Shown: one piece after another, positions 35,201 to 47,841 of the stretch
Layout: each line of letters begins with the position of its first letter
Numbering within the stretch: the stretch's first letter is position 1
The notes under the pieces: model-generated
Database searches by the model: none
Told to the model about the DNA's origin: nothing
What the model saw: the letters and a program-made list of their open reading frames with translations, nothing else
Translations under genes and position numbers: made by a program
NCBI GenBank assembly: GCA_030141605.1
Contig: JAQGDQ010000150.1
Location: forward strand, 1-64,000
DNA: 64,000 nucleotides
Direction of reading: 5' to 3'
Source of the DNA: Tubiluchus corallicola
Taxonomy: Eukaryota; Priapulida; Priapulimorpha; Priapulimorphida; Tubiluchidae

Positions 35201-35902
35201 ATTAGATAATTTTATATGCTTTTACAATTGAAAAAAGTGTGGCGTGCAGAACCAACAGAGTGAGTATATCATATAATTTTTTTCTAAAGCTCGGTAATTT
35301 CTTTGTGTACATGTATATTTAGTTTTTTCTTCTGAGGCTACTTTAAAAAAGCTCAGGCAAGATTAAGCCACGAAACATTTGATTAGTGCGGTCAAAAGGT
35401 GTATAGGTTTAATTTTCTCGGTCAACAAAGTTAAAAGATAACAACTGATTCGTTATAGCTGTCATTCGCTGTTACAGTGTAAACGTTAAATGAAAACCAC
35501 TTCGAATGGGAGTGCTGAATTGGTCATTAGGAGTGAATATTGCCTGTTTTATTTGCAGTCATACGAACAAGATATTGGCTATGTGCCCCATAGTACATTT
35601 TAGGCGTTGCTAGATTTTCATAATTTCTTTAGATCAAGTTCAGTTTTTCAAAAATTTAATACAAGTAATTGTGGATTCATTCTATCATTGCTAATCTTAC
35701 AGTTATGATTCTAAATAATTAACCAATTACTCACATATTAGTTAAGGCCCTAAATTAATTGAAAACTGTTCTGTTAAATTAATAATTACTATAGCATATG
35801 TAAATCAATACTTGGCATCATGTTAAACGTACTTGGTTCAAATCTAGGCTGAATCCGAATTTTTATATGCCCATTCTTTCGGCAAATTTGGTTTTCAAAG
35901 AT

Positions 35903-38875
35903 CTGATAACTGATAATCTGATAATCTGAATTTATTTCACTAATGATTTTATTTATTTATAATACATCTATGAACTGAAGTCAAGAGACTTATATGTCCA
36001 TTAAAAACATCGTAAAACATATCGACAATGTACAGAAAGTAAAATTACTGCTAAAAGTAGAAAATACATAGTATATGGTTAGTACAATATAAACCCACAA
36101 GTAGGTGCAAATAAATTAAAATTGCCGGTAAAAAGATTAAAACTTGATTAGTACGATAAAACTGTATAATTATGGTAAAAAATTTACATCTTACATCATT
36201 TATCAAATCACATATTTTTTAAAAGTTTCTTAAATTTATTCATATTACTGGCCTGTTTTATTTTACTGGGTAAGTTATTCCACATTACAGCGCCATTATA
36301 CATGACAGAATGTTTCGTAACGTTTGTTCTGCACTTAGGAATATGGAATTTGTGGTATTGTCGAGTTTGATATGAATACATGCTGCTATTATAATTGAAA
36401 AAAATGATGATACATATTAGGCGAAAGATTATTAACATATTTGTACACGAACAGGTTAGTTTGCATATCGATTACCTTGGGCATTGTCCGTATTTTCAAA
36501 TTTTCAAAGAGATTATCGGCATGAGCTCGATAATGCGAGTTCTTCATTAGACGGATGAGCACTTTTTGAACTTTTAACAAGCTTTCTAAGGTATCTGCAT
36601 ACGTATTGCCCCATACTATACTGCAATAATCAAAGTAAGGATATGCATACGTATAATACAGCTATTTATAAGTAGATAAATCTAAAATTTTATAACATTT
36701 TTTGAAAATTCCAACTATTTTACTAGGTTTTGAGCAAATGTGGTTGATATGATATGTGGTTGATAAAATCTCATCCAAAATAACACCCAAAAATTTAACT
36801 TTTTTAACATGACTGATTAAAGCACCATCGACTTGAATCTGACAGTTATCTCTAAGATACCGTTTCTTTTTTGCAGTAAAAATTATAAAATTAGTCTTCT
36901 TTACATTTAAACTTAATTTATTAGCCTTAAACCAATTCGATAGTAACATTAGTTCCTGATTAACGATTTCACAAAGAGAATAAACATTTTTATCAGACAA
37001 GATGAAACTAGTGTCATCGGCAAATATTACCGTAAATAATTTTTTTGAAACAGTTGCTAAATCATTGATGTAGATTAAAAACAATAGTGGTCCCAAAATG
37101 GAGCCCTGTGGGGTACCACATACAACGTCTAGTTTTTCAGAAGCGCAATTATTATAGTAAACAAATTGTTTTCTATCAGTTAAATAACTTTCAAGCCATT
37201 TGTAGCATATTCCTCTAATCCCATAAAAAGTCAACTTTTCTAGCAAAATTTCGTGGTCGACAGTGTCAAATGCCTTCGTAAGATCTATGAAAAGTCCTAA
37301 TGTATATTCATTATTTTCAATCCCATTAATAATTTTATTCATCAGAGTTAAAAGGGCACAAGCAGTAGAACGATTTTCGCGGAAGCCAAACTGGTATTCA
37401 TACAATACGTTCTGTTTATTTATGAAGTGTATCAAGCGTCTGTACATTAGCTTCTCAATGATCTTAGTATTGGTAAAACTAAGAGTGGTCGGTAGTTAAC
37501 AAATAGGTTACGTTCTTGGTTTTTATAAATTGGTGTTACTTTAGCTATTTTTAATTCTTTAGGTACTACACCTGTCAAAAAAGATAAATTAAAAAGGTTG
37601 GTAAGTGGTTCCGCGATTTCCTTACATACGGATTTAATAACATCAGCAGTTACGCCGTCATAGCCAGGACTAACATTAGATTTTAACCCTTTCATACCCG
37701 TTGTGTCCCGTGGGATACGAGAATATTTTCTGCCTTTAAAATTAATAAAACTGACAGTTATTTGATCTGTTAATAGTTATTTTGATTTAAGCCAATAACA
37801 ATAGACTAAAAATGGTGATAAAATGGCAAATTAAAAAAATCTACGTAGCACAAAAACTGCGCAAGGTACAGTACTTTAGAGACGACTTTGTACAAATCAG
37901 CATAGCATGAATACTAAATGTCTTAAATACTTTAAAAAATTATCAGCAATTGCAAAATGAAGCACATTTTATGCTTCCATTGAATCCCAATATATCCCGT
38001 GGGATACAGGCTATATTTAGCACGCGGGCACAGGTAGAAAAAAATAATTATTATGTGTAAACAAGTACTGAACAAAAGTACCAAGCAAATTTTTTTTTTC
38101 TTATTAAAAAAATAATTTGGGACTGAAAGGGTTAATGACATAATTAGCTTTTCCACTTCATGGGTAGTAGCAGGCTCAATGAATATAGATTCAACGCACG
38201 GGGTTGTTAAATAATCACAGTACTTTTTTTGCAAAATGGTGTACGGAATAGAGTTTGCAATATTACGCCCAACATTTACAAAAAAAACTATTGAATTTAT
38301 TTACTACCTCATTTGGGTCACTTATTTCAATGCCATTATGTAGGAAGTTAATTTGGCTATTGCCCGTAGGCTTACTTTTATTAATTATCTGTCTTAACAC
38401 TTGCCATGATTTAGATATGTTGCCCTTGTTTTCTTGAATTTTGGCTTGGTAAAACTTTCGTTCGGATAACCTTATTAAATTTGTCAATTTGTTTTTATAT
38501 TGCTTCTTTTCCTTTAATAAATTTTGAGAAGAACATTTTAGGCATTCTTTATATCTGGTACATAATATGTTTTCTTTTAAAGCTACTTAACAAACCAGGA
38601 GTAATCCAGGGTTTGCCTAGATTACGAGTTTTACACGGTTTTAGAGGAAAACACGCTTCATAACATTTTAACAAATTATCTTGAAATGACGTGTAATCAG
38701 TCTGGGCATTATTAGAGTCTAAAATATCGTTCCACGCAATACTTTGTAACATTTTTTTAAATTTATTTTTATTTACTTCATTAAAAACGCGTCTGTAACG
38801 CACGCAAGTTTCTTTTGTTTGTTTGCCACTTACATCTGCAATACAGAATATAGGGAAATGATCAGAGATAGTCGT
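35903..38875 (-). pseudogene. 5'-truncated LINE (CR1/Jockey-like) with nested MITE
   Basis: On the minus strand it encodes the end of an endonuclease (ISDHFPIFCIADVSGKQ), a linker (VNKFNSFFCKC), then the reverse transcriptase: YEYQFGFRENRSTACALL, FIDLTKAFDTVDHEILLEK, GTPQGSILGPLLFLIYINDL, the catalytic FADD at 37024-37013 and VKFLGVILDE. The C-terminal part (YPYFDYCSIVWG, LWNNLPSKI-like MWNNLPSKIKQ) follows after a stop codon and frameshifts. The low-coordinate end has AATAAATAAAATC and several GATTATCA units (about 35903-35930), as expected for a CR1-type 3' end. It is inactive. Confidence 0.92.
37683..38135. mobile_element. piggyBac-like MITE inserted in the LINE
   Basis: The 453-bp element (counting both target copies) is bounded by TTAA on both sides and inverted ends TTAACCCTTTCA. 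If one TTAA copy and the insert are ignored, the LINE reading frame runs straight through (IMSLKSNVSPGYDG). Inside are two copies of the near-palindrome TCCCGTGGGATAC (37705 and 37994). There is no transposase, so it is non-autonomous. TTAA targets and CCC-starting ends are typical of piggyBac. Confidence 0.9.
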
Positions 38876-38981
<106 letters not shown>

Positions 38982-41900
38982 CTCACAATTAAGACTATAA
39001 ATAATTAATTAATTACCCAGACTACTCAAGACTAACTTAATTACGAAGTTTTTTTAATCTCTTAGTAATGACAGTAGCACCAGTAGGCCTACTGCTGACT
39101 GTTGGAAATAATAAATTGACTGGTAGGCTATAAGGTTGGCTGCTTTGATCACAGTGGGTTATTGGTTTAATGGAGATCTAGATTTGTAAGCCAAGTGTCG
39201 CTGTTTCAGGTCAAGGATAAATCTTGACTTTCATGTTTTATTATTCTTTTCGGTTAATTCTTATTTCAATAAATTAACAACGGTCGATTCAATTTCAATA
39301 TTAATGATAATATTGCAATTAAGATTGTTTAATACGCTCAAGTGTACCTTCACACAAAAAACAAATTATTCTAAACAGTTAGAAATACTCGCGCATAAGC
39401 AGATTAACATCAGTAATTTAGTGTTTGCCTGTAATCGGCCCAGTAGCTATTTTGAATGGTGATAGAATGCTTTTTACTCTATTAACGTTGTTCAGAACTA
39501 TTACTGACGAAACATGATCGTAAAAATTCACAAGAATGGAAACGCATATTGGATTTATTAAAACCATGGCGGACAATCACACTAAATGCGGAGTCGTGTG
39601 TTATACAAAGCTTTATTTTCAAATATTCATCTTGAGATGTAAGTTATGTAACCTACAATAAAATGATATTGCATTACGGTATAGGCCCGTTTTGCGATCA
39701 CAAAACGCTTCAATTCACAAAACTACATAAGTATGTATAAGTAAAACGTAAGTGATTGTCATACCTATAGCGTAAAATCAGGTATATTTTGCTAATTGTC
39801 AATTCACCAGACGATTATACAACAAAGACACTTAACTTCTCGCTAGATTACTTTAAGAAAAGATCATTTGTGTAAATCGATTTGCATTAACGCAATGGGA
39901 TTAAAAAACCTATTCAATTAAATGATCTTGTTAAGATGTTCATATAACAGCAATATAAAATGCATGACAAACTTTCAGTTTTAATACTAAACTAGGTTAA
40001 TAGTTCGCCAGGCGAAAGGTATGTAGAGACAATGAACATTCATTGCATTTAAAACACTTGTAATAAGGGAAGCCTGCGGCAACGACAAACCGCATGCTGC
40101 GTATAATACTAAAAACAAACAGACCTAGGTCGCGAAAGTAAATTTCTTCTCAAATAGAAAATCTAGAAACTAGGTGCTAGGCGCTAGAAGTATGTGCTAC
40201 GCTTTGCCAGATGCAGTGCGACTTACTTCTTTATATAAGGGCCTCATGGCGAACAGAGCAACAAATAACTAGGAAGTCTGCGGCCCGGGTCTTACATCGG
40301 AGCAAAGGCCAATGCATTTCCTTCCATTTTATTCATTCGAGGCTTTTAATAGTGGAAAAAGGTCAATTCGGTAAGCAGTTTTTCAACTGCTTTTCGCCAT
40401 TAAGGACACTAAATTTAGGTTTTAATTCAAAAACGGCAATTACTTTTTAATCAGTAAATTAACTAGTTTTTATTAGCTACCTTTTGCATTTGCCTGGTAT
40501 AAGTCTTGGCCTATTCAAACCGTCTAACCGTGAGGAATCACTGAGCAAACGAAGTACAGTAAGGTGCACTAGTTCCAATTTCCATGTTGAAATACTTCTG
40601 CCAAAGACAATCACGTTAACTGATTACAGCTAAATCGTGTTGCACCATAATGTCATATTTGTTGCACCTAACTTTTCAAGTCTAAAGTAAAATAAGTTAA
40701 TACATTATTCTTGTGCACAACTTCTCAAGAAACGTTTTTGAAAAGTTGCAAGACAAATGAGTTGCAGTATATTATAACGAAGGGGCAGCAGCAGCAGCAG
40801 CAGCAGCAGTACTATAAACTACTTGTGCCCATTATTTCGTCTGAATGAAAGACGACTACTAACATGTGTTACGGATATCCTTATTGTTAATTAAATAGCG
40901 AGAAAACTAAATGTGCGACCCGGCGAGAAATTTTTCTTTAGGTGCAGCAGCCGCAGCGCTTATATACCACATGCGCTTTTCAGCCGACATCATTTATTTT
41001 CATTAGAACCACTCTCGTTGTTACGACCGCGCACGCGCATATAAAAAATTCGATTGTAAATTGCAAAAAAATGTGTTATAGGTCTGTTGCGGCCTATGTT
41101 TGTCTGTTATACAATTAGAATTGACAAATAACAATTATTCTCAACTGAGACAGTTTGCGGAAAGATGAATGACCTCAGATGAGCGAAGAAACCACATACA
41201 TGTAGTCATGAATGCATAGTAGTAATAGTATAGTAGTAGTAGTAGTAACAGTAGTAGTGAAATTATTCTAGTAATTACTCTGGCATGAACAATCGGTTAC
41301 GAATGATGGATTTTACTATCATCATATTATGAAATTTGAGATTAATTAGACAGAAAATCGAAACACTTCAATTCAATGATCTTGGAAGACTTGGGTTTGG
41401 GAAGCAGCAAATTTCAATGTTTCTGTCAGTAGAATAAGCAGTGTCAAGCAATAATGACATTAATACATATAATTTTGAATTTTTAATATGGATTAATTTA
41501 CTAGGTTATTAAATTGTAGTTGCGTTGTGTTGCAAAGCGCGTCCAACGTTCTGAATAAAGATCATAGCACGTGGGAAGAATGTTGAAAAATAGGCGCCAG
41601 GCTACGTGACGTCTGCCTTTAACCCACATCGAATTTTTATTGTTTCAAATTCAAGAGCTTACTCTTGAAAGCTTTGTCATAAGAGCGGTCATATATCTTT
41701 TGTCATATATCACAAATGAATTCACGTGTACCTAATGAGTCCACGTGATTTACTATCCGCGGCTTAATGCTTTCTCTTTAACCTATTTTTGTTAAAAGTA
41801 AAATCAGCTTAAAATTCACTTGCATTTAGGGCACGGAATTGTAAAGCGTCAAGTATTATTATAGTACAACGTCATGGAAAAAAACTATCTCTATTACTGC

Positions 41901-42307
41901 TTGTGAGTTCGGGCAATATACTGCAGTTAGGGTGATAGAAACTACATAGATATTGCTAAAGGGACTTTTTAAGTTTGATGATAACGTGCGATTTGGAACG
42001 CAGCAGTGCAGATATAATGTGCTAGCTAGAAATTCATGCAGTGTATATTTAATGCAATGAAGGTGCATTAAACCCAACAAGTTCAAAAATCAGTAATCGT
42101 TCATAGATGAGTTTAATTACATTACGAATTACAGGATTTTCTGGTCTTACAATTACGACCAGAGAACAAGTCTGCAACCAAGTTTCAACTACATAGTGCT
42201 CTATTGAAACTATAAGATCATACGAACTCGTATTTCTCAGTTATTATATCAAATTACATCAATAGTTTATTGTGCTAGTTTGAGTCGCAGGAAACTTGAT
42301 AACAGCT

Positions 42308-42439
42308 ATGGTTACCATATTTTTGTATTTCACTTTGGTGGTCACTGTGACCACGACGTGGTGTTATCCAATCAAACAGGAGACGGATTTATCGTATCAG
42401 ATGCACGAAATGGGAAACGAAGTGCAAGAATTTATCACA
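42308..42439 (+). CDS. MMP-B exon 1: signal peptide
   Basis: Forty-four codons: MVTIFLYFTLVVTVTTTWCY then PIKQETDLSYQMHEMGNEVQ and EFIT. The start is strongly hydrophobic, with a likely cleavage near Cys19/Tyr20. The donor is ACA|GTACGT. A longer open frame here in another phase is not the gene. Confidence 0.88.
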
Positions 42440-45400
42440 GTACGTTTCATTTATACATTTTGCTAATAAGAATTATTGATTATGACAATTGCTTGTCAAG
42501 TTAAGAGCTATATAATATATTACATATTTTTGTGGCTTACTGAAAGAAGACTATAATACAAAACAACATTGTTACATAATGAACTATCGAATTGGTAAAA
42601 AATGGTTACGGGTCAAACATTTGACTTGCAATATAACCCTTTTGGAACCAAAATAATTTTACATAAAATAAGTTTGGTTACTTTTACATAATATTGGTAA
42701 TATTTATTAAAGTTTTTTCAAAATGTACAAATGTAAAAGATAAGGAAAAAGGATCGATTTTCGTCAAATTATTAACACAAATTAACGTTCAAGCATATTA
42801 GTCCATCAGTTTTCAGATAGGCCTATGTATAAAAAAATAGCAGGGACCTCTAGTGTGTAGGTTTCTAGGCCTAAGTTATGATTTTTCGATAATCAAAATA
42901 TTTCAATGTAATATGTACGTCGCGAGGTACATATAATTATATGCATCCAACTAATTAACTATTAATAACGTATATAAAAATGATTTTTGCAGGATGAATT
43001 AGTAAACTCGGGATATTTGTCTCATATTCACCCTACAATATATGAACTGCAATCATCATTAAGGTAAGATATTACTGCCCCAGGGCTGACATACAGGCGA
43101 TGTAATTCTTTCTTCGGCTACTTGGTAAGTTGCTTGGTATAATTTTATAAGGTGACAAGCTCATGAGCAGGACTTTAAAAGCTGGGCACAAAATCCATTA
43201 TAATAAGTACAGTGACTGTGCAAACAAGGTTAACTTATTGTAAAAGCTGAAATGGAATTATTAACAGCCACAGAAATTTATGACAAACATTATCAAAGTA
43301 CTGTAGAAGTGTAATATACGTGTAATATTCTTTCCGTTTTAATAATAGTGTATTCATTTAGCCACATACAAGTAATTAGTTACAAGTAAATTACTTTACC
43401 TCCGTCTACTTTGATTAATTTAACTATTTTGTAAAGTAATTACACTCTAGCATAGTAAACTAACATTTTGGAACAATTCCGTTTAATTAAGAGATGTCTT
43501 AGTCAAAAGTGCTGTGTAGTCTAGTGCTTATAGCTTTAGACTTGTAATTCAAAGGTCCATGTTAAAACACTCATGCATTTTTCACTTTCTGTCAAGCTTG
43601 GTTTTAAAACTGTATAATTGTAGGTTCGTTTCACTTGATCCGTCTTTCTGTAAAATGGGCAGTTCGCTTACTACTACCGTTGATGGTCATAAGTGTACCG
43701 CAACCTTGCTAATTAATTTACGAAGATTAACTTATGAGATGAGCGGCATAGATGCCACGGTTCACATTTCAATGTACTGCTATACTGTTTAGGTCTATGA
43801 AAAAATGGACAGAACAGTATGGCACAGAAGCTATCCTGAAAGAGATTTACTTGCCACCGCTCATGTGCTCAAGGCAACTTTGTGGTTGTCTTGTACTGTA
43901 ACCCTATTTTTGCAGTCACTGCAACTTACTATAAAGGATTTAGTGCCCAGCTTTGATGATCGGGTGATAAAGTCCTGCTAACGAGCTTGCTATATACTAT
44001 AAGCATTTAGCTACTTCTTTCTTCTTTAATTTGGCTAAAATTTGAACATAAAATTTAGAGTTTACCGAAATTTAGAGGTTACCACAAGAACTATGTCACG
44101 TAAACTACATACAACTCACGGTACCACTTTCAATCCCGTTTATTACTTGCTCCCCGTGTACTAAGCTAGATAGTAAGGGTTACACCGTTTTCTAGCTCCG
44201 TCGTACTTCTAAGCAGGCAAACTTAAAACCAATATTAATTTACATATCAACAAACCTTTCTGATTTTTAGTTGACATTGCACGTTCTGTCGCGCTTACAT
44301 CCAGATACATATACACATGAAGGTCTTAAATTTCCCATTACGCGAAATAAAGTTATAGAAGGTTTCTAATGAGTAGCTATTTCTTTTAGATTAATCTGAA
44401 TTTTTTTAACTTTTCAGGCTATATCAAGCAGCGCATAATTTAACAGTGACAGGCCTTTTTGATGAAGCCACACAAAAGAAAATGCATAGGTTCGGCTGTG
44501 GAGATAAAGATCTTGGTGAAATGCCACTAATAGTGCCAGGCAGGAGACAGCGAATGAAGCGACAAACTGGAAAAGCATGTAAGATGAGTGGTTTTCTAGT
44601 AAAGAAATATCTACCTTGCACCTGTAAATTTTACCTTTGGTTCGGATGCAAGCAATTACTACTTGTAGATCCTCACAGTCTCGCACACATTCTCGTTCAA
44701 CCAGGTATTCTTTTATGGCTTGAACTCTGCGAGCTGAAAATCAATAGCAGGGCAGGCCTATTTAATGTGGGTGGTCGTGGCGCTATCGGAATCTAGCTTG
44801 CTATTAAAACTAAACCTGTAAGAAGAGACACTAAAATGGCAAAAGGTGAATCTGAATACATCCTACCTCGACGAGTAGCTTGAATAAGAAGGGTGAATGA
44901 AACTTCTCAGAGTGAACATTGAACTTGGCAGTTATCTATTCAATCACTGACCCGTCTCGCTGTTGCTAAACTATGGTTGCTAAGAACACACCATGACCAT
45001 TCGGCTCCACACTTCGCCTCCGCATATGCTTCCTTATACACAGACCTTTATAGAATCATTGTCTGCACAAATCACAAAAGGTCCATCAGCTAATCTGCAA
45101 ACATCCTTAAAGCCCCTCCCCCATCCTCGGAAACGTTCTTAAATAACCTACCTGTATCGCCACAGTCTTGTTATGTTTTTTTGAACAATAGAAAAGGTTG
45201 CACACAACCCTTTGTCGGCAAGGTAGAAAAGTGAAATGACATTTTTTTACAAATATTAGTTACCAAATTTTCGTTGTTGTAATTTTTGTTTCAGTAATTC
45301 CGTGGTCCCGATGGTGGTTTATTTGTAATTTGTCGTGGGATGTTCGATCACCGCCACCTAAAGAACGGACAGCCAGAGCAGTTAGGTAGTAGTGTGCACT

Positions 45401-47395
45401 GGTGGTGGTAGCATGTCAAATGCCATAGGGGCAGTGGTTTTATAGGGACAAAGCATTTTATGAAATATGAACTATGCGCAACAAATAACGTTAAATTACT
45501 ATATCACATAGATACCAACCTTGCAATGAGAATTCATTTGAGTCACATCTTTCCTACTTTACTGTTTTAATCCTATTATTCTTTTTTAGTTTATATATTT
45601 TTTATCAGTTCATCTTCAGAGTGCGAATTGTCGATTTTATTAAGGCATAATGTAAGCCCATTTTTAACAAAGACATGCACCCGTATTTTCGGCATGTCAC
45701 AAATTAGCATGTTCATTCTCTATTACTTCGTGAAATGTATGAAATGGTGGCACATTGGTGTACTGATTTATCTAGCCATCTACGTACCTGGCCGAATTGA
45801 AAATTTGGTACATTTAGGTCTTTTGAAGCTTTCAACAAGGCCGTTCTGCAATGTTAACACACCGTAGCCCTGACATTATCGTCCACATTAGGATGCCATA
45901 TAATGAGATATTAGAATGACCGCATGTTGATGAAATCTAAAATTTCGTGTATTTTCCAGTCTATCCGTTTGTGCGCTTGCTTAAGGCGACAATTACACGT
46001 TAAAAAATTAAAGATGGAGCTACATGTGTGCCAAATGCAACTCAAGTGTTTTTGCATGTCTGTGACATTGCATGATTACTGCATGATTATGTCTATGCTA
46101 AACTAGCCGTTCAAGATATAGCACTGGGAACTCTCAGCATTTAGTTACGGTAAAATGTTTTATGTTTATTTTGGTAGATGATTTTAGAAGCATTTATGAT
46201 CAGGCACGGTGGTGGTTCATCTGTGACTTGATTTGGGACGTTAAGAATGAGCATAAAACTGTCAATCCTGCAATTGTCAGGTAAAATACTTGTGACACCT
46301 TCAAGAAAATTTAAGTGACCATTGCGAGATGACTGAGCTCATAGACAGTGTAGTGAGCATTATTCCTACCTTAAAATATCTAACACTAATAGTTATTTTC
46401 ACAAGATACAGGAGCGACCAGCATACCGCTGATAAGTCACCTTAACGTAAAACCACACAGTGCTCGCGTGACAGTCACATATGAAACTGATTATTGAAAT
46501 TCCTCTGTTTCAAGCTGTTCCTTTCTCCTTAATCAGGTACGAAATGTCCTAATACGACTCACTCAACTAAACGAGCTACCATTGTTTTAAAAGCCTACAA
46601 ACACTTTCAAAGATAGAAATTGGATGTTAAATTAAATGTGCCAGAATTTCTTTTCAAATTTTCAATAAATCAAACTCTTATCAAACGAATCAAGAAATTC
46701 AATGTTATTCAAATACACACAATTTCATTGCCCAATGACATTAAAACTTTCAATGCGTCTTGGACCTTGTGATTCTTAATTTGAGGAAACTTGCAGTGCA
46801 AGGAGCATGCTCCAAAACTCCAATTGTACTGGATCAATCCCGTTAATTTCAGTACAGTTATACACCACAGGGCGTTTAGTAAACAATGCCAGTACTGTAC
46901 ATGAATTATTACCATAAAATCACTCAAACGCACATAATTATATTACACAGTTCACCGTTGAATTTTGATATCAAAGCTTACACCTTTGTTCACCCACACG
47001 CCCTTAGGCTGGGTGCTATCATAATAAATCAGTTATTTTCAACACGTTCAAAGGTAACAATGATTTTAGTCAACGAATTACTAATAATTCGTCTCTGGTT
47101 TTCGATCTAGCATTTTGCATCAGAAAAGTAAAACGTTTCACGAAATTAAATCTAGAGCACATTTAAATGTAAATGTATTCATCAAGCACATTTCACACAA
47201 AGTGAATCGAACTTGATTTTCTTGGACAAGTGTAATAATCAGACATTTCAGTTTGCAAGAAAACACGAAATTAGGGCAATCGTATGGTATACAGTGTTAC
47301 TATCATTCTTTTAATTACACATAGCATTTTATGAAACCAAAAAAGCTTACTGACTGATTATTTGTTTACAAATTGCTGCTAATCACGGGTCCCGC

Positions 47396-47475
<80 letters not shown>

Positions 47476-47790
47476 TTCCAAGGTCGCCCCCAGCTTTAGT
47501 TTCTGACCTTTAACGTCAAGTAAACGTTTAAACATCACCGAGTGCTCAATCATTTATATCATGGGTAGCTCACTGAAAATAGCGCATGTGAATTAAGTTT
47601 TAATTGGCTAAGCACAACCGTTTAGAAAACGAAGATAACACACGCTTTTGGAAGAAAATGGACACGCGTGCTCGTGTCCGCCCACGCGCACGAGGATACA
47701 CGTATTATGTGGCCGGTTCTTTAGTATAGAATGATATTTGTTAATATAATATAATAATAAAACTCTTTATTGCATATGTCATATAACAGC

Positions 47791-47841
<51 letters not shown>

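Larger units (their letters stand above)
42440..44417. other. MMP-B introns 1 and 2 (exon 2 lies between)
   Basis: Apart from exon 2 at 42993-43063, the only structure seen is a tRNA-like segment starting at 43511, described as a SINE candidate. The rest has no recognisable content. Confidence 0.6.

Noticed and set aside
43511-43585. Possible tRNA gene
   Set aside because: The internal boxes are degenerate and the acceptor and T stems do not pair, so a SINE is the better reading.
44446-44796. 116-codon open frame overlapping MMP-B exon 3
   Set aside because: The first part is exon 3, but the frame runs on past a good donor (T|GTAAGA) into intron; the MMP alignment stops at the donor.
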